Assembly (NCBI RefSeq): GCF_021155765.1
Contig: NC_060110.1
Span: 14,158,001 to 14,222,000, forward strand
Source: Diprion similis
Lineage: Eukaryota; Arthropoda; Insecta; Hymenoptera; Diprionidae
DNA length: 64,000 nucleotides
Reading direction: 5' to 3'
Position 1 is the stretch's first letter, and each line of letters begins with the position of its first letter. Of this stretch, positions 48,660 to 61,503 are shown piece after piece. The translations under genes and the position numbers were made by a program. A model generated the notes under the pieces. The model was not told the origin of the DNA and ran no database searches. It was given only the letters and a program-made list of their open reading frames with translations.

Positions 48660-50150
48660 ATACAGACTGAATATCTCTACATTCGGGGTACGCCGTATTT
48701 CAGTATGTATACCGATTTTTTTTCGGTATCTCCTTCCTAGAAATGTATCCGTATGTGAACCCGCTGTCAATACTGATACAGGAATATTCAGATTCCGATA
48801 GATACCATAATATAGTAAAATTGGTAGATACCGAAATATTGAAGGTTCGGTAAATCCGGCAATATCGACAAAACCAAAATATAGAGCTTCGGTACACACT
48901 TACTGCTTTATGCAATATTGTATTATTATATGCATGTATATATTCGCTGGATGCGAATACCAAATACCGAAATTCAAAATCAAACTTTCCTACGTATCGG
49001 AGAGTATAAACTATACAAGACATAAGACTCAAACATATATATATATACATATATTATATAATATGCTGTGCCCGCGACATTCGCGAATGAGTCCTGAAGT
49101 ATGCTAACTATACTATAGTGGCTGTACATAGAAATAATCGGATACTGAGCACAATATTTTGTATAACCAAAGAACGCGAAAGTGTAAAGTTCGTTGCGTT
49201 AATGGATTTACTCTGTTATTTTCCTCTTAAATTCTTGTTGTCTTTCAAGAAATAAGGAGTGCGGTTCTTACAAGAAAGCCATTTAAGTGTTGCTACCTCA
49301 TATGATAGTAATGTGGTCGAGAGCCTTGAGAGATCACCTATGACCATATATAACAATTCTATATGCAGTAATCAGCGCGTCAGACTCGCGCAAACTAACC
49401 GCAATCTATAGAGTTTACTGGAATTGAGAAAGAACGAAGATTTTCTTGTATATGTGTACATGATAAATTATACAAGAATTGTCGATAAGGATATATTAAG
49501 AATGTTGATCCAAACAGTGATTTGAATGTCGAAACTTGTGAAAAAAAGGAGAGAAAACCAGTCGAGCGGGAAACATAAATCAGTCGGATAAATTTGGCCT
49601 TTCGTTTTTGAAAGTTGTTTGAAACGAGCCTGCCGGGGAACAATTTTAACGAAAAATTTGTACGTCATTCTGCCACGTTCTGAGCATTTCAAACTATATA
49701 TACCACCTACATCGCGACGAGGCCACACATCAATAGCTTCTGTTCAAGCCGTCCAATGTCCAAAAAAATTAGTCGTTTGACGAATACGTAATTCCGGGAC
49801 ATCTAAGAGATACGATAGCAAATATTGATTTTCATAAGAAAGCCTGTACGTGCATTCATGATCGCTTCACGCCTCTGACATGCTGTGAAAAGGAGCTGCT
49901 TCAAGCAGGTTTGGTAATAAGAGCAGGTAAGCGTATAATTCACGCTACGTAAGTAGATTTTCGCACAGCTTACTGCAGTGCAGCAACAAGTTGAACGCGG
50001 GTAAGTAGAAGGAAGCGTGCCAGAAACCTGGAAAGTTGTTGAGCACAATAGCGGTGAATGACGTCATTGCCTTGAGGCTATTGAGGGTGGTGCTGGTTGA
50101 AGAAAATTGAAACAAAGTTCATCATGATTGTGCACAAAGGCGTCGCTTTG
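48660..50150. repeat. Local duplication, copy 2
   Basis: Diverged collinear partner of 45641-46800. Its left part (48660-48900) is dense in CGGTAT/ATACCG motifs, one of them forming ATACCGA-T run-TCGGTAT. Similar motifs also precede copy 1 at 45645-45845. The shared order of blocks with variable spacing indicates one old duplication with later indels rather than independent simple repeats. Confidence 0.6.
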
Positions 50151-53100
50151 CCCTCGATGCCGCGACGGATTCATTATGCCGGACGTGAGCGTGGCGGAAA
50201 ACTGTTTTAACGATTGAGCGGCGGGCAGCATTGACTGCAGTCGGTACGTGGGCGTGCGCCTTTACCCTCGCCGATCTACAAAGACGTTTTATCGACCTGG
50301 CAGCCAGCCAGCCGAGTACCGCGAGTCCTGTGAAATCTAATCCCTAAACCTGTCGTCTTTATTGTTGTAATTAAAATTTCGTTTACGAAACGGGCCACCA
50401 CAGGTATTTTATTTCTAGGTCGGTGCCGCCGATTTCCGACCAGGATTTAGAGCGGAAAGTGCCGTCCGTTGGCACTTTATATCGGTAATTTATGCTCGGA
50501 CAGCGGTAACTCAATAAAGAAGAGAAAAGAAAATCATCAAAATCAAAAGTACCTTGAGACCGTGAAGCAGACTTGAAAGCGAAGTAACGACCAACTTCTG
50601 AGGCAGACTGGCGCCTAAATATGCTTGAAAATCGTTCAGAAAATAACAAAATCTAGACGTCTGTATTTACTTATGCATGTGGAGCACGCTTATTCGAATG
50701 CCACTCACATAAGTTTGAAATCGATATACGATCTGATACCGGGCAAACTCTATCTTCTTGTCGCTGTAGGCCGGTGACGTAAAATTGATCCCTTACGTAA
50801 TATAGTGGGAAGTCGGAAAGTCCCCGATGTATTACTACGCTCTGCACATTTCTATCATATTGCCATGTGTTAAATGAGGGGATTGTGCCTTCATGTAAAC
50901 ATAAAACAATAAGAGAAGCTAAGGCCACGTTATATTGACGTATGGGGATTGCCGTTGAATCCGACATACATCTCCGGCGACTCGACATCAGGGATGTCTT
51001 TGTAATATTTGGCTAGTCGCTGTAAAAGAAAATGCTATTTCATTTTATAGATTTTCCTGGCAGCCATTTTTTCCGAAATGTTGTCGTAAAATTGAAATAT
51101 TTCGACAAGCTGTTAAGATCGTTTTTTTTTTTTTTTCATTCAAGTAATCATTGGGTAATTTTTGTGAAACAATCCTTATGGAAATCGGAATATTATCTTG
51201 TATTAAGAAAGAAAAAAAAAAAATAGTTTTGCTTAAGGAAAGACGTAACCATACAAAATGCACTCTCGGCGAGTTGGTTAGCAAGAATTCTTCAAAAAGG
51301 ATTTTTCCATCGTTGGTAAAAAAAATCCATGGAAATTGATATGCAAATACCCAGACGGTGATATTAGTTCGTGAAAATACAAATGCAGAAGTTCGCTGGA
51401 AGTTTATACAAACGTTAATCGTTTTTCTGAAGAGCCTTGATGAGCTCTGCAGCCTGCATTTCCATTAAATCGTTTAAAAATTCGTAATTATAGCAATAAA
51501 ACAAAAACTTCCACGTCGCAAAACCGATACCTAATCAAACCAATTACAACTTTTTGTCCCTTGATACCGTAAAACTCAAATGATGTAGTAGCAGTTATTG
51601 TTAGTCTTACTGTGGACTGAATGTGATGGGAGAAATTCCGCTGATTTATCTCTGATTTTCGAATTATAAAACAGTCTTCAAGATTTTGAATGAAAATGTT
51701 GAATTCGAAGTGAACCGATTCAACCTTGTAAGTACTATCAGAAGTCATAATTTTTAGGATGAAGAGATTATATTCGTCGATGTATCGTACTGCGATTTGA
51801 ATATCAATATTATGATCTGAAATCATATATACAATTTCTTCGTGCAAAAATTATACTGTAAATATTTTTCTTTATTGACTGAATAATTCGGGACTCAAAT
51901 ATGAACGTTCTGAATAGATAAAGTATCAGAATTTGGGGTCTGTACATCGCAAAGGTGGGAAGTTTCTTGATCTGTATTATCAGCTCGTCAAAAGCTAATT
52001 ACAGAAATTTCACGCGATAGCGTAAAGCTATTCCGTGATTCTCAAAAACGTTCGTCAGTGATAACGGTTTGAGACTTTTTCTCGGTCATATAACATCAAC
52101 ACACTGGCACTAGCTTGTTACTATTACAGTGTTTTGCCTCCCAATTAATGAGCTATTTTTTTATAAATCTAAAATTAAAGCGGAAAAATTCCCAACTTAT
52201 TTCCTTTAATTACGTCGTAAGAGGTTTCAAATCTTCTGTCAGAATACTATGAACTCGTTATTCCCTGTTGATCACACATCACCACTAGTGACTTACTATA
52301 AAGACAATGTGTGCAATACAACTTGGATGAAATTGAAGTGTGTAATAAAAGATGATAGTTTCCGTCGCCCCGAATACCCTGACTTGATATCCAAACAAGA
52401 GGTTCTCTTGTACATAGTATAACGCCGTCGGTATGCGGTGCTCTCCAGTTTTCACGAGATCGTTGTTGTGTGGCGAAAATAGGTCAGCCGGGTAGTTGCA
52501 CGATACGAGGTGCCTCGTTACTGTATCTTGAGTGGGAAATAATTAATGGAGCGATTATATGCAGACGGATCTTCGTGCAGTTATATCTGAGAGCTGTTAA
52601 GACTGCACAGGTGATTTCCTCCGCTGCTGTCTTCAGACAATATGATTTCGCCTTAACCCAGTTATCCCGGACTGCGGTGGGGTAGGCCTCGGCCCTCCGC
52701 CTCTTTAACAGATAAATATACTCCGGTGACCTCACGAGGGCGCTGACGAAAATCTCTTGGTTATTCGAATCATATGAAGATTCACTCAAATCCAGCCACA
52801 ACACCAATGAGAATAAATAGTTATACGTCGAACGCTGGTTCTGAGGAATTTAATTCTGGAGCGAACACGCGTCTCTGCATGAATGTGAGAAACGCTTCTA
52901 TGCTTTGGGTTTCTCTGCCGGAGTACCAATATAATTCCTCAATCTGATGACGATCGTGAAAATGTTGTTACTGCATCAAAATTGCAAATAAGCTTGATTA
53001 TTACCGTGAAGAAATAAATGCATTATTTCAATTTGCGATCACTTTGAGAGAAAATGTTTCACGAAATCTGATTGGATTAAAATCGCCGGTAAAATGGTCG

Positions 53101-54052
53101 TGTTGGATTTGAAACGCGCATGCGCGAGACACCATGTGACATCATGCCCATGTAGTGTGAACCTGAATTTTTTTCCAAGAATTAAACGTCTACTTGCTGA
53201 GTTGGAAGAACTCAGGGAAGAATAAGTAATTCTGCAGCATCCTAATCCTTTGAGTAAACTAACGGTACCGATTTTAATAGCTTACAAGATTTGACTATAA
53301 GTTAATGAGGATTTTAATGGATTGGTGAAAAGTACAGTGAATTGCTTTCACCTTCATGGACTGTTAATTGACTCTTGAAAGAAAGAAATGATTATTTTGA
53401 GATTCATTTGTGAAACATTACTGGGGCCAACAATTATTGCAGAATTGATCGTTTCACAATTAATAATATTAAAAGCTTGTAACTAACGTCCAAAATCGAA
53501 GAAATAGTTTGAATTTAGTAGACGTCTAAAGTGTCCGGAGTACGGCAACTGCACGAGAATTCGGCTTCTACTGTGATCAATTGATCTTCCGTTGATCTAA
53601 TAACTGACAAACCTGTGTACTATCGTGAAGTTTTTCATCCAATTTCGAAATATTCGTGATTTCAGAATAGGCCCGTTTTTCCAAAAGGTTGGATACGTAA
53701 AGCTGTTGGAACGGAAATAGAAGGCACTGAAATCCTCGTAATGGGTTATACTGGTCAGCCAACGGGATCAGTGGAGTGCCTGAATTATTAGATCAGAAAT
53801 TTACATATGTATACATATTATGCGTATACACACGTATTAATACATTTGGGTCGCAGCATGTAGAATGAATTAGTCTAAGAGAGAAAACAAGGAAAGATGA
53901 AAAGTGTAAAAATAAAAACAGAGGCAAGAATTGGCAAGGGGACGAGCCGCGTGTCCAAGATTCTTCTCAGTTTGTTGGAAGTCCTCCTGCGCCTCTGACC
54001 CGCTCTTCTTATACCTCTAATGCGTTCGTTACAGTGCGTGGCCGTTAATCCA
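50151..54052. other. Intergenic DNA upstream of shakB
   Basis: No supported gene. An NRF-1/Ewg-like palindrome, GCGCATGCGC, lies at 53116-53125. Long T and A runs occur at 51120-51225. Open frames such as 51488-51847 (minus) and 52484-52807 (minus) lack recognisable features. Confidence 0.55.
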
Positions 54053-54081
54053 TATATTTAACGACGTCCCGATGAGCATCA
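54053..54081 (+). promoter_or_regulatory. Candidate TATA/Inr promoter of the neural-type shakB transcript
   Basis: TATATTTA at 54053-54060 is followed by TCAG with its A at 54081, so the TATA start is at -28, the canonical distance. The implied 5' UTR is 372 nt and contains an upstream open frame at 54186-54413 that is in frame with the coding exon but closed by a stop. Confidence 0.4.
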
Positions 54082-54452
54082 GGATCGAGTGTTTTATCCA
54101 AGAGCGAACGAGTGAATCGGTCGGGAGTCTAGGTTCGCAGGACCCCTGAGAATAAGGGGCTTGTGTCGATTACCAGAGAATTTTATTGCTTCGATCACGC
54201 ACAAAAAGCCCAATAGACTCGGGGATACGCGGTGAGGATGTCGCAAGTCGTTCGTTGCCTAGCCGACGCCAGGTGCTCCACGAACCCCCTAAATCGCACC
54301 TCGTGAAGGACAAGGTGAAGCAATGGCCTTCTGGCAGATTCGATGCATGTACAGGGCCAGAGGCTGGGAAAGCTCTGGACCACACGCAGCTTGTCGAAGT
54401 TAGGAGGCGATGAAAATCAAGGAACTAATTATCATAGTGGATCCAGCTGGGA

Positions 54453-56464
54453 ATGAGAGCGAACAAGTTGCAGGGCAAATCTGGTCACCCGTCGTCGGCG
54501 CGCCAGGATAACGATCAGAAGAAGAACGGCGAGCCGAAACAGTTTCGACAAGTGAAGAAAAAGCTCGATCAGATCAAGGCGAACGGCAGGACCAAGGGTG
54601 CTGGTCGGAAGGGGCGAAACGGCGGTGGTCAGGAGTCCGGTTCCAGTGCAATGGACGCTATAAGAAGTCTCTACTTTTTTTCTCACGTGAGTAAATTCCA
54701 GTGAGAATCCTCGACGCGGTCACGCGATTAACTTCATAAATCGCTGTTGTTGGTCTCGTTTAATAACCAGACCGGGGTGAATTACGTGCACCGAATGTTG
54801 TTCCGCAACCGTAATTTGTCGAGGAAGAAAATGAAAGACGCGGTACACGAGACGATCGACAACCCCGGCTAAGGTTGAACGCTGCCCGACGCTCAGCGTG
54901 TTTCGATATTGACGTGAAAGTGAAATTATGAAATTCCGCCCGTCAAGACAGCGGATCGTGGGGAGAATAATAAATCTCCACTTTCGACAAATGTGCCTCT
55001 CACTCCTGTATAGCGTATCACCACAATATAAATTCATCATTGCTCCGCCTGTCGGGCTTAGTAACGTTTGACAGACAAGCAATGTGTGTTGCCGGCAGGA
55101 GGAACTGCACAGTGGCGTTAGGTCGGAATTCCAATTTATACTCGATAGTTGAAATTATTTTACCCACTCGACGGTGATTTAATTTTCAGAATCACACGTC
55201 AATGTTAATGACGCTTAACAAAACGATCAGGCTGTTTAATTCTTTTCATAAATGAGAACTCAAGTACCAGAAAACAGGAATTTTCAAAAAACTACCCAAT
55301 CTCAGTTACCCAGAAAGAAATTTAACAAAGAAGAATAGTTAGATTGGTTTCATTATACACGATATTGTTTCCGGATTCGAAAATATTTGGCGACAATTAT
55401 TTTTTTTTCGTGTTTTTGATAAGCAGAATAGAGGTGTAGGTAGGGACTTCTGTGAGAAGCGGTTAAATTTAAAAAAAATGACAGTATAAAAATCATGATC
55501 GTAAAATAATGATTCACACATTATTTTAACTTCGTTTTCTCAGCTAAAATGACAAACAATTACAGATGATTGTCGTATCTACGGGAGACATGCAAATTTA
55601 TCAAGTATATTAGGTCAAGTTTATTGGTTACTATCCTCAAGAAGGAGTAAATCGATATGATAACAAAGGATAATCGATTTTGGTTTTGAACCTGTAAAGT
55701 TGTACTAGTGAGAATCAAGAAAATAAAAACAATATTATAATACCCAAGCGAGTAAACTGCATATATCAAATCTTAAGGGTAGACTGCATTCAGACAAGAT
55801 ATTTGCATTTCTATTCACAATATTATTATACAAATTACCTTATAAGTTTTCACATGAAAAATTGGTTCATGCTAAAAAATGTATAGCAGAGTCTCAATTG
55901 TTTTATGGTATTTCAGATCAGGTTTGGTGAGAAAATTGAAATAGTTTTTTGACAAACATGCATATTTATAAAAATATTAGGATTATTTTTTTAGGAGAAT
56001 TGAACCCTTTTCGAAAACAAAATTTCTGATATAGGTGAACAGAGTGCAAACGGATAGCATCGTCTTCAGGCTTCATCGTTTAACGGCGGCACTGCTATTG
56101 ATATTTTCTGTAACAATCAGCACTCGGCAAACTGTGGGGAATCCAATCGACTGCGATCATACAAGGTAAACTCATTCAATAACCAATCACTGACATCGAA
56201 CGTTATGACTTCAACCTGATAGCTAATATTTGTGTTTTATTGTGATCCTTATGGTGCAGAGAAATTCCTGTGAACGTGTTTAACGCCTTCTGTTGGGTGC
56301 ACAGTACATATTTCATAACAGCCGCCATGCTGGGTTTGAGTGGTATAAACGTGGCTTACCCTGGTGTCGGACCCTCAAGACATCAACATCCCCAAGGCGA
56401 GCACTCAAGCGTCGTGAAACACGTGAAATATTACCAATGGGTAGCCTTCACGCTCTTCTTTCAG
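54453..56464 (+). CDS. shakB: shakB (inx8) neural-type N-terminal half, partial innexin
   Basis: Exons: 54453-54686, 56035-56165 and 56260-56464. They join in frame (phases 0 and 2) to 190 residues and end at FFQ, where ogre also has an intron. The expected AILFY exon is not in the window. Innexin features are NRVQTDSIVFRLH before the first membrane segment, TRQTVGNPIDC, first-loop cysteines C118 and C133 (ending NAFCWVHSTY), and HVKYYQWVAFTLFFQ. The second segment is cut at the exon end. The VKHVKYYQWVAFTLFFQ ending resembles the neural isoform of fly ShakB as I remember it, and a lethal-type first exon follows at 63874. A canonical innexin start would be ATG 54651 (MDAIRSLYFFSH). The upstream ATG at 54453 adds 66 Lys/Arg/Gly-rich residues. 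A separate truncated innexin is the alternative reading. Confidence 0.78.
54687..56034 (+). other. Intron 1 of the neural-type shakB transcript
   Basis: Donor GTGAGT at 54687 and acceptor TATAG at 56034. AT-rich, with no nested feature seen. Confidence 0.7.
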
Positions 56465-59400
56465 GTACATGTACACATACATATAAACTCTTACATGCAA
56501 TATCGTTAACGAGGCGATAGCAGTTTTTCCCTCTGAAGTTAAGCCAAAAGTAGTTTTGATAATAAATATGTACCGCAGGATATGAACTGTCAGGTATATC
56601 AGTGCAACATACAGAGTTTCCCTTTGTCCAAAGAAAATGAGGTAAGTTTCGGTGTGTTTTCGCAACTTCTAACTAGGGTGTAGTATAGCAACGGTAAGAT
56701 ATCAAGAAAGTTCTACTCTTTGGGACGTTGAATTTGGACGTACATGACCTACATCCTTCGCTCCCAAACTTATTTTGTACGAAGTAGGTACTGAACTGTC
56801 AGATCGGTGATACGATCTGTTCAAATTTCTGAACGAAATTTATTCTGCGCTGTATTTCTATGATGAATTACTTTGATAAGGTATTATTTAACTATACCAG
56901 TGAAATATACGTAGTGTTACCAATCTTACCATCAATTGCAAGATCCTCAATATGGTCACGAATAACTGAACACGGATGGAAAGAAAATTTGCAACCCAAG
57001 TACAAGTCGCTCAAAACATTTATTTCGCTAAAATAAATAAACAAGTTGAGTCCACTCAGACGAGAAATATTTCAACTGGAACTCGGATAATGCATTTCGT
57101 ATTTCTTTGACTAAATTGAACATTTTGTAGGTCTCAGGACTACAAGTTATGAATTAGTTGAATCGTGGACTTTTATTGTTTATCGTTTTCCAAATACACG
57201 AAATCTTTGTAAAATATCCGGAAATTGTGTGACCAAAAAAAGGAGTCAATAACCGAACGCCGTGGAAGATATTTTTTGGCAAGCGACATTCGCCCAGGTT
57301 TGACGTTGACGTGTTGTGCGAGTGGGTTGCCTGGCTACAGAATAAACTTGGACGTAAACAGTGATCGGAATTTTCAGAATAAACAAACTGAGTTCACTTC
57401 CTTCTTTATATTTGACCAAAGTTACAATATTTTTATTTCCCACGTGTATTGTGAGCTAAGAGAAAATCCTTTCGCCTTACGTAACCAGCCATTGTTAATA
57501 TCACCACCCACCATTTAAGGGTTTTAATTTCGCTTCGCCTTTGCTGACTCTTCTTTTCGAATGACTCGTAATCGCCGGTTATTTGATTCCGTTAGGAACA
57601 ACAGCCTCGGGCCGGACTCACCAGAGTGAAATCTGCGAATTTCTAGAGGTCGGTAACTACGTTGCCGGACTCTTTGAAATGGCAGAAGGGTTTGACCCTT
57701 CCTCGGGCAAAGCTCGAAGCTTGTACCCGACAGATTGCCCTTGTAATATAGGATATTATATCGTTGGTTTCGCTATAGAATTGGGCTTTAATCTACCCGT
57801 TGCGAAAGCAGCATCGCAGAAAATACACAAGTGTAATAATGTAATAATAATTTCTCCCAAGGTTTATTAGAGCAATATATTCGTTGCAAGAGATAACGAT
57901 CGGCTTTTAAAAATAAAATCGACGTCTGATCGACGGGCGCCTGCACTCTCTGCATGAGAAGGGGTTGGTCGGTGTTACAAATTGATTTGGCTACTTAGAG
58001 TGGTAATTTATGGGAAAGCCTAGAGAGGATGAGATAGCCACGGTCCTCTTCTGATCTCTTGCGTAACTGATCGTTATAGCTGAGAAGTACGTGCGTCATC
58101 AAACCGGCGTCTACAAATACGTAATTGCAGTCGTCGTCCATCGAGTCCCCAATTACTTATCGAAAACTATGTAGTTAGACAATTGTCGATGCATGGATTC
58201 GTCCCTGAAATGATCGAGGCGACGATCATAATCATCATCATCATCATCATCTATCGGTGATAACTTCGACCCTGCAGCTACTCGCCCGAAATATTATCAA
58301 ACAATGCGCTATACACGCGCTTGAGAAATTATTGAGGACGCGAATATATTGGAGTCATTATTTGAAAATTGATGTGACACCTGTCACTATTAATTGTCGG
58401 TAGGCGAATTGTTGCCCGCCGCTGTACTAACACCGAGCGTTATTACCGGGGTAACAGTGCACGATTACACACGCTGTCGTCCAGAAATATACATAATCGA
58501 ACGGTCAACACGTTTTCGTTTTCTAGTTTTCAAACTCCCTGTGAGCCACATTTCGTTGGTATCAGGCGTGGGTCGTATTGTTAGCAGGTATTTACAGCCG
58601 AGTCGTGAGACACTTTAATAAACAATCCTCCATGGTCACGAAATGATTGACGATTCTTGCTTCGGAAATTTTCAGAACACTACTCTGTTGTCTTAATGAT
58701 CAAATAATCCGACGACCAGTCCGCCTCGACGACGGTGCACATTGGCACCGCTGTGTTGAGTGATGACTAAATTCTACTCCCGAGACGGTACTTTAGATTT
58801 TTTTAAATCGTGGTACCTCTGGCATTTCATTTCAAATTAAACGGAAATATGCGGGTCAATTTTCATTCAACAATTAATTCAAACCTCGTGCGGATTTTTT
58901 CCTGCTGATCAGCCGAGATTGATTTCGGATAAGTTTTTCCGTTTCTTCTATCTGTTTTAGATATGTAGATTTCGACAGCCGTTAACCCTCGCTGTTCGTC
59001 GTTTTTTTTTCTCGTTTTTTTTTTAACGATTTTTTCGATTACCTCGTTTCGCAATTTTTATGTAGTTTTCTTATTTTCGGGTAAACATTATCCCGATTTA
59101 ACTAGCTACAGTTCAAACTTAATAAAAATAAATTCACATTCTTATTTCTTGTACGTTTAATAGAAGCCGCATTTCGAGCTCCGAAGGATTACAAGACGTT
59201 CAGTATATTCGTGAAACCAGAATTCGAAAGTATTTCGAACTTGCTGAGAACTATTGAAACTTTGAAAGACTGGACGAAATCTGAATCCTGGAATTCAAAA
59301 CCACAAGACAAAGAAAATCGACAGACGGTAGCTTCCACTGGAGAGAATTGAAAAGAGAAAAATAGTCATTCATATTCGTGTTCGAGTGTGAAACAGTTGA

Positions 59401-61470
59401 ACCTGGAATAGTTGAAAAAGTCGTACCTTTCCGATTGTACTTGCTGTTGACTTCTGTTGACCCAGCATGGCTACTGTCCTGAGAGTAAGGATAGGAAGAC
59501 CGCGGATGCCACAGCTATGTAGTGGAGGAGAATATTTTTAGAAATCTTTATAATCGACTGAAAATACACGGACTAAAATTAAGTCACTATTTGACTTTTC
59601 GTATTCGTCGATCTGCAGGCGTTGTTTGGGCGTCCCGTACGAATGTATCATTTATCTATTTCTGCGGAAATAAGCGCGAAGCGTAAATCTATTCATTAGA
59701 CGATGAAGGAAGAGAAAAAAACAACAGTATCCTTGAGATTTATCGCACAGCTTAGCCGATCTCACGAATAATCTTTCACAACAATCGTGAATACACGTTA
59801 TAATTTCCTCGGACGTGATGCGTCGAGTTGGAAGCGTAAAACGTTGGGTATAGGACCACGGGTGGACAGATATATGTCCCTGCGTCGCCGAAAGATCCCA
59901 CGGGCATAAATACTGGAAGTGACAGGAGGTTGAATTTGTTGCTTTGCGGGCAGCCGCCATGTTGTACCCTCGGGGTCTCGGGAAAATGAAATTTAACGTT
60001 TATTTTTTACGCGAAAAACTTTAATTTCAAGGCTCTGACGCAAGTCCGAGGGCAACCGCACGCGTATATCCATCTGCAGCCACGCATGCGCTGCCATTGA
60101 GTTTTAAGATAATATGTAGTAAATTCAGCGACTTTATATAGTACACCGTCATAACAGCATATGTCATGTTGGTATATATGTAGGTATATAACTACGTACA
60201 TTACCCCTCGTTGCAGATAAGCTGCAATAGCGCGTGGGGTGTATTTTCGAGCGTGTATTTGCGTCTCCAGCTTTCTATCTGTTTTGTTCAGTTTTTATAG
60301 CTAACGGAATGCCGCTAACGATGAGCTTCGAGAAGGGTGCGGAGTCAGACGTAGAAACATATATTTTAGTTGCACTGAAATACACGTGCTCGAATGTTTT
60401 CGGATTTGTTTGATCCTAAAGTCTGAATAAAAAATAAAATTTTGTGGCAAAATTCTTAAGACATTGCATTAGAATACTGGCAATCATCACAGAATTAATC
60501 ATTCTACAATATTGAAAAAATATTCCTTGCAATCTATGAACCCATTTCACAGCAGGTATATAGAGTCTGTGTATAATCGGTTCTGCTAAGCCGTGAGATA
60601 TGTTTGTGATAAAATAAATTTATAATATTCCACGGAATTAAATCGTCGAGGTAGTGCTTTTCCAACGTCTGAATCAGTTGAAATTCTGAGAACAATATAT
60701 TACACCAATGTTGCAAAACAGTGTGAAATTAGTTTGAAAATTAAAAAGTAACAAATCACAAGGTTAAAATTGAAAAAGAAAAATAAAGAAAAAAACATCT
60801 GCACGCACACACGCGATAATTTTCGAACTATACATCAAAGAAAATCTCGCAATTCATTCATATTTTTTATTTCACTCGAGCCTCTGCTGAAAGAAATGTG
60901 AGGACAAGCTGACGCTTGCATGTTTTTTTTTTCTATCTGTGGTCAAGACACCTATTTTCATAAGAAAACAGGCTATAATAATAATTTTTTGTTCGATTAT
61001 ATAGTTGTTTATCACAACTATAAAATAAGGTTGCCCCCTTGGGACGCTATCTTTATGGTTAATTTAACTGTATATGCTTTGAAGAGTACAGTTGAAGGTG
61101 AGAAAAAGTATTCTTGCTATATTTTTATTCGGAAATTTGTTTAAAAATACCTTTGTAATTTTCCTTAATTAATTTTAAAAAAATTCCGAAGCACAGGAAC
61201 GGGTAGAAATCTTTTTTAACGAAGGAATGGATGGATGGATGATTTAAAAACTTGCTTGTAAATTCTATGTCGTCAACGATGACCGTCATCGAGGACGGAG
61301 ACGAACGATACAAACTGCTAGATTCAAATTGCAGACCGTCGGAATTCCGCAGTTCCGCGTCCCCGCATCTGCGAGGCGCAGCAGATCGCTACTTGTAGTT
61401 GAATTTTGATAGTTAATACTTGATAAGAGCTTTTGCTTGGCTTGGTTTCGAATACGCGGGGCGCGTGGCC
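56465..61470 (+). other. shakB intronic DNA downstream of the neural-type exons
   Basis: The donor at 56465 (GTACAT) opens an intron that must extend past the window edge. I find no innexin exon between here and 63873. An ATC trinucleotide tract lies at 58227-58252. A 95-codon open frame at 57583-57870 has no recognisable domain. The rest is AT-rich spacer. Confidence 0.6.
58227..58252 (+). repeat. ATC trinucleotide microsatellite
   Basis: Seven or so tandem ATC/TCA units inside shakB intronic DNA. Confidence 0.9.
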
Positions 61471-61471
61471 C

Positions 61472-61503
61472 TATATAAAACCTGGCTTTCACGAGTATAT
61501 GCC
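61472..61503 (+). promoter_or_regulatory. Candidate TATA promoter of the lethal-type shakB transcript
   Basis: A strong TATATAAAA at 61472-61480 stands at the left edge of a CpG-rich region that continues to the lethal-type first exon. Transcription would start near 61502. No clear initiator motif is present there. The distance to the ATG is 2.4 kb, so either the 5' UTR is long or it is spliced: GTGAGT occurs at 61987-61992 and a strong pyrimidine-rich acceptor ending CCCAAG is near 63058. Confidence 0.45.

Noticed and set aside
57583-57870. 95-codon open frame in shakB intronic DNA
   Set aside because: No innexin or other family signature, and not flanked by convincing splice sites.
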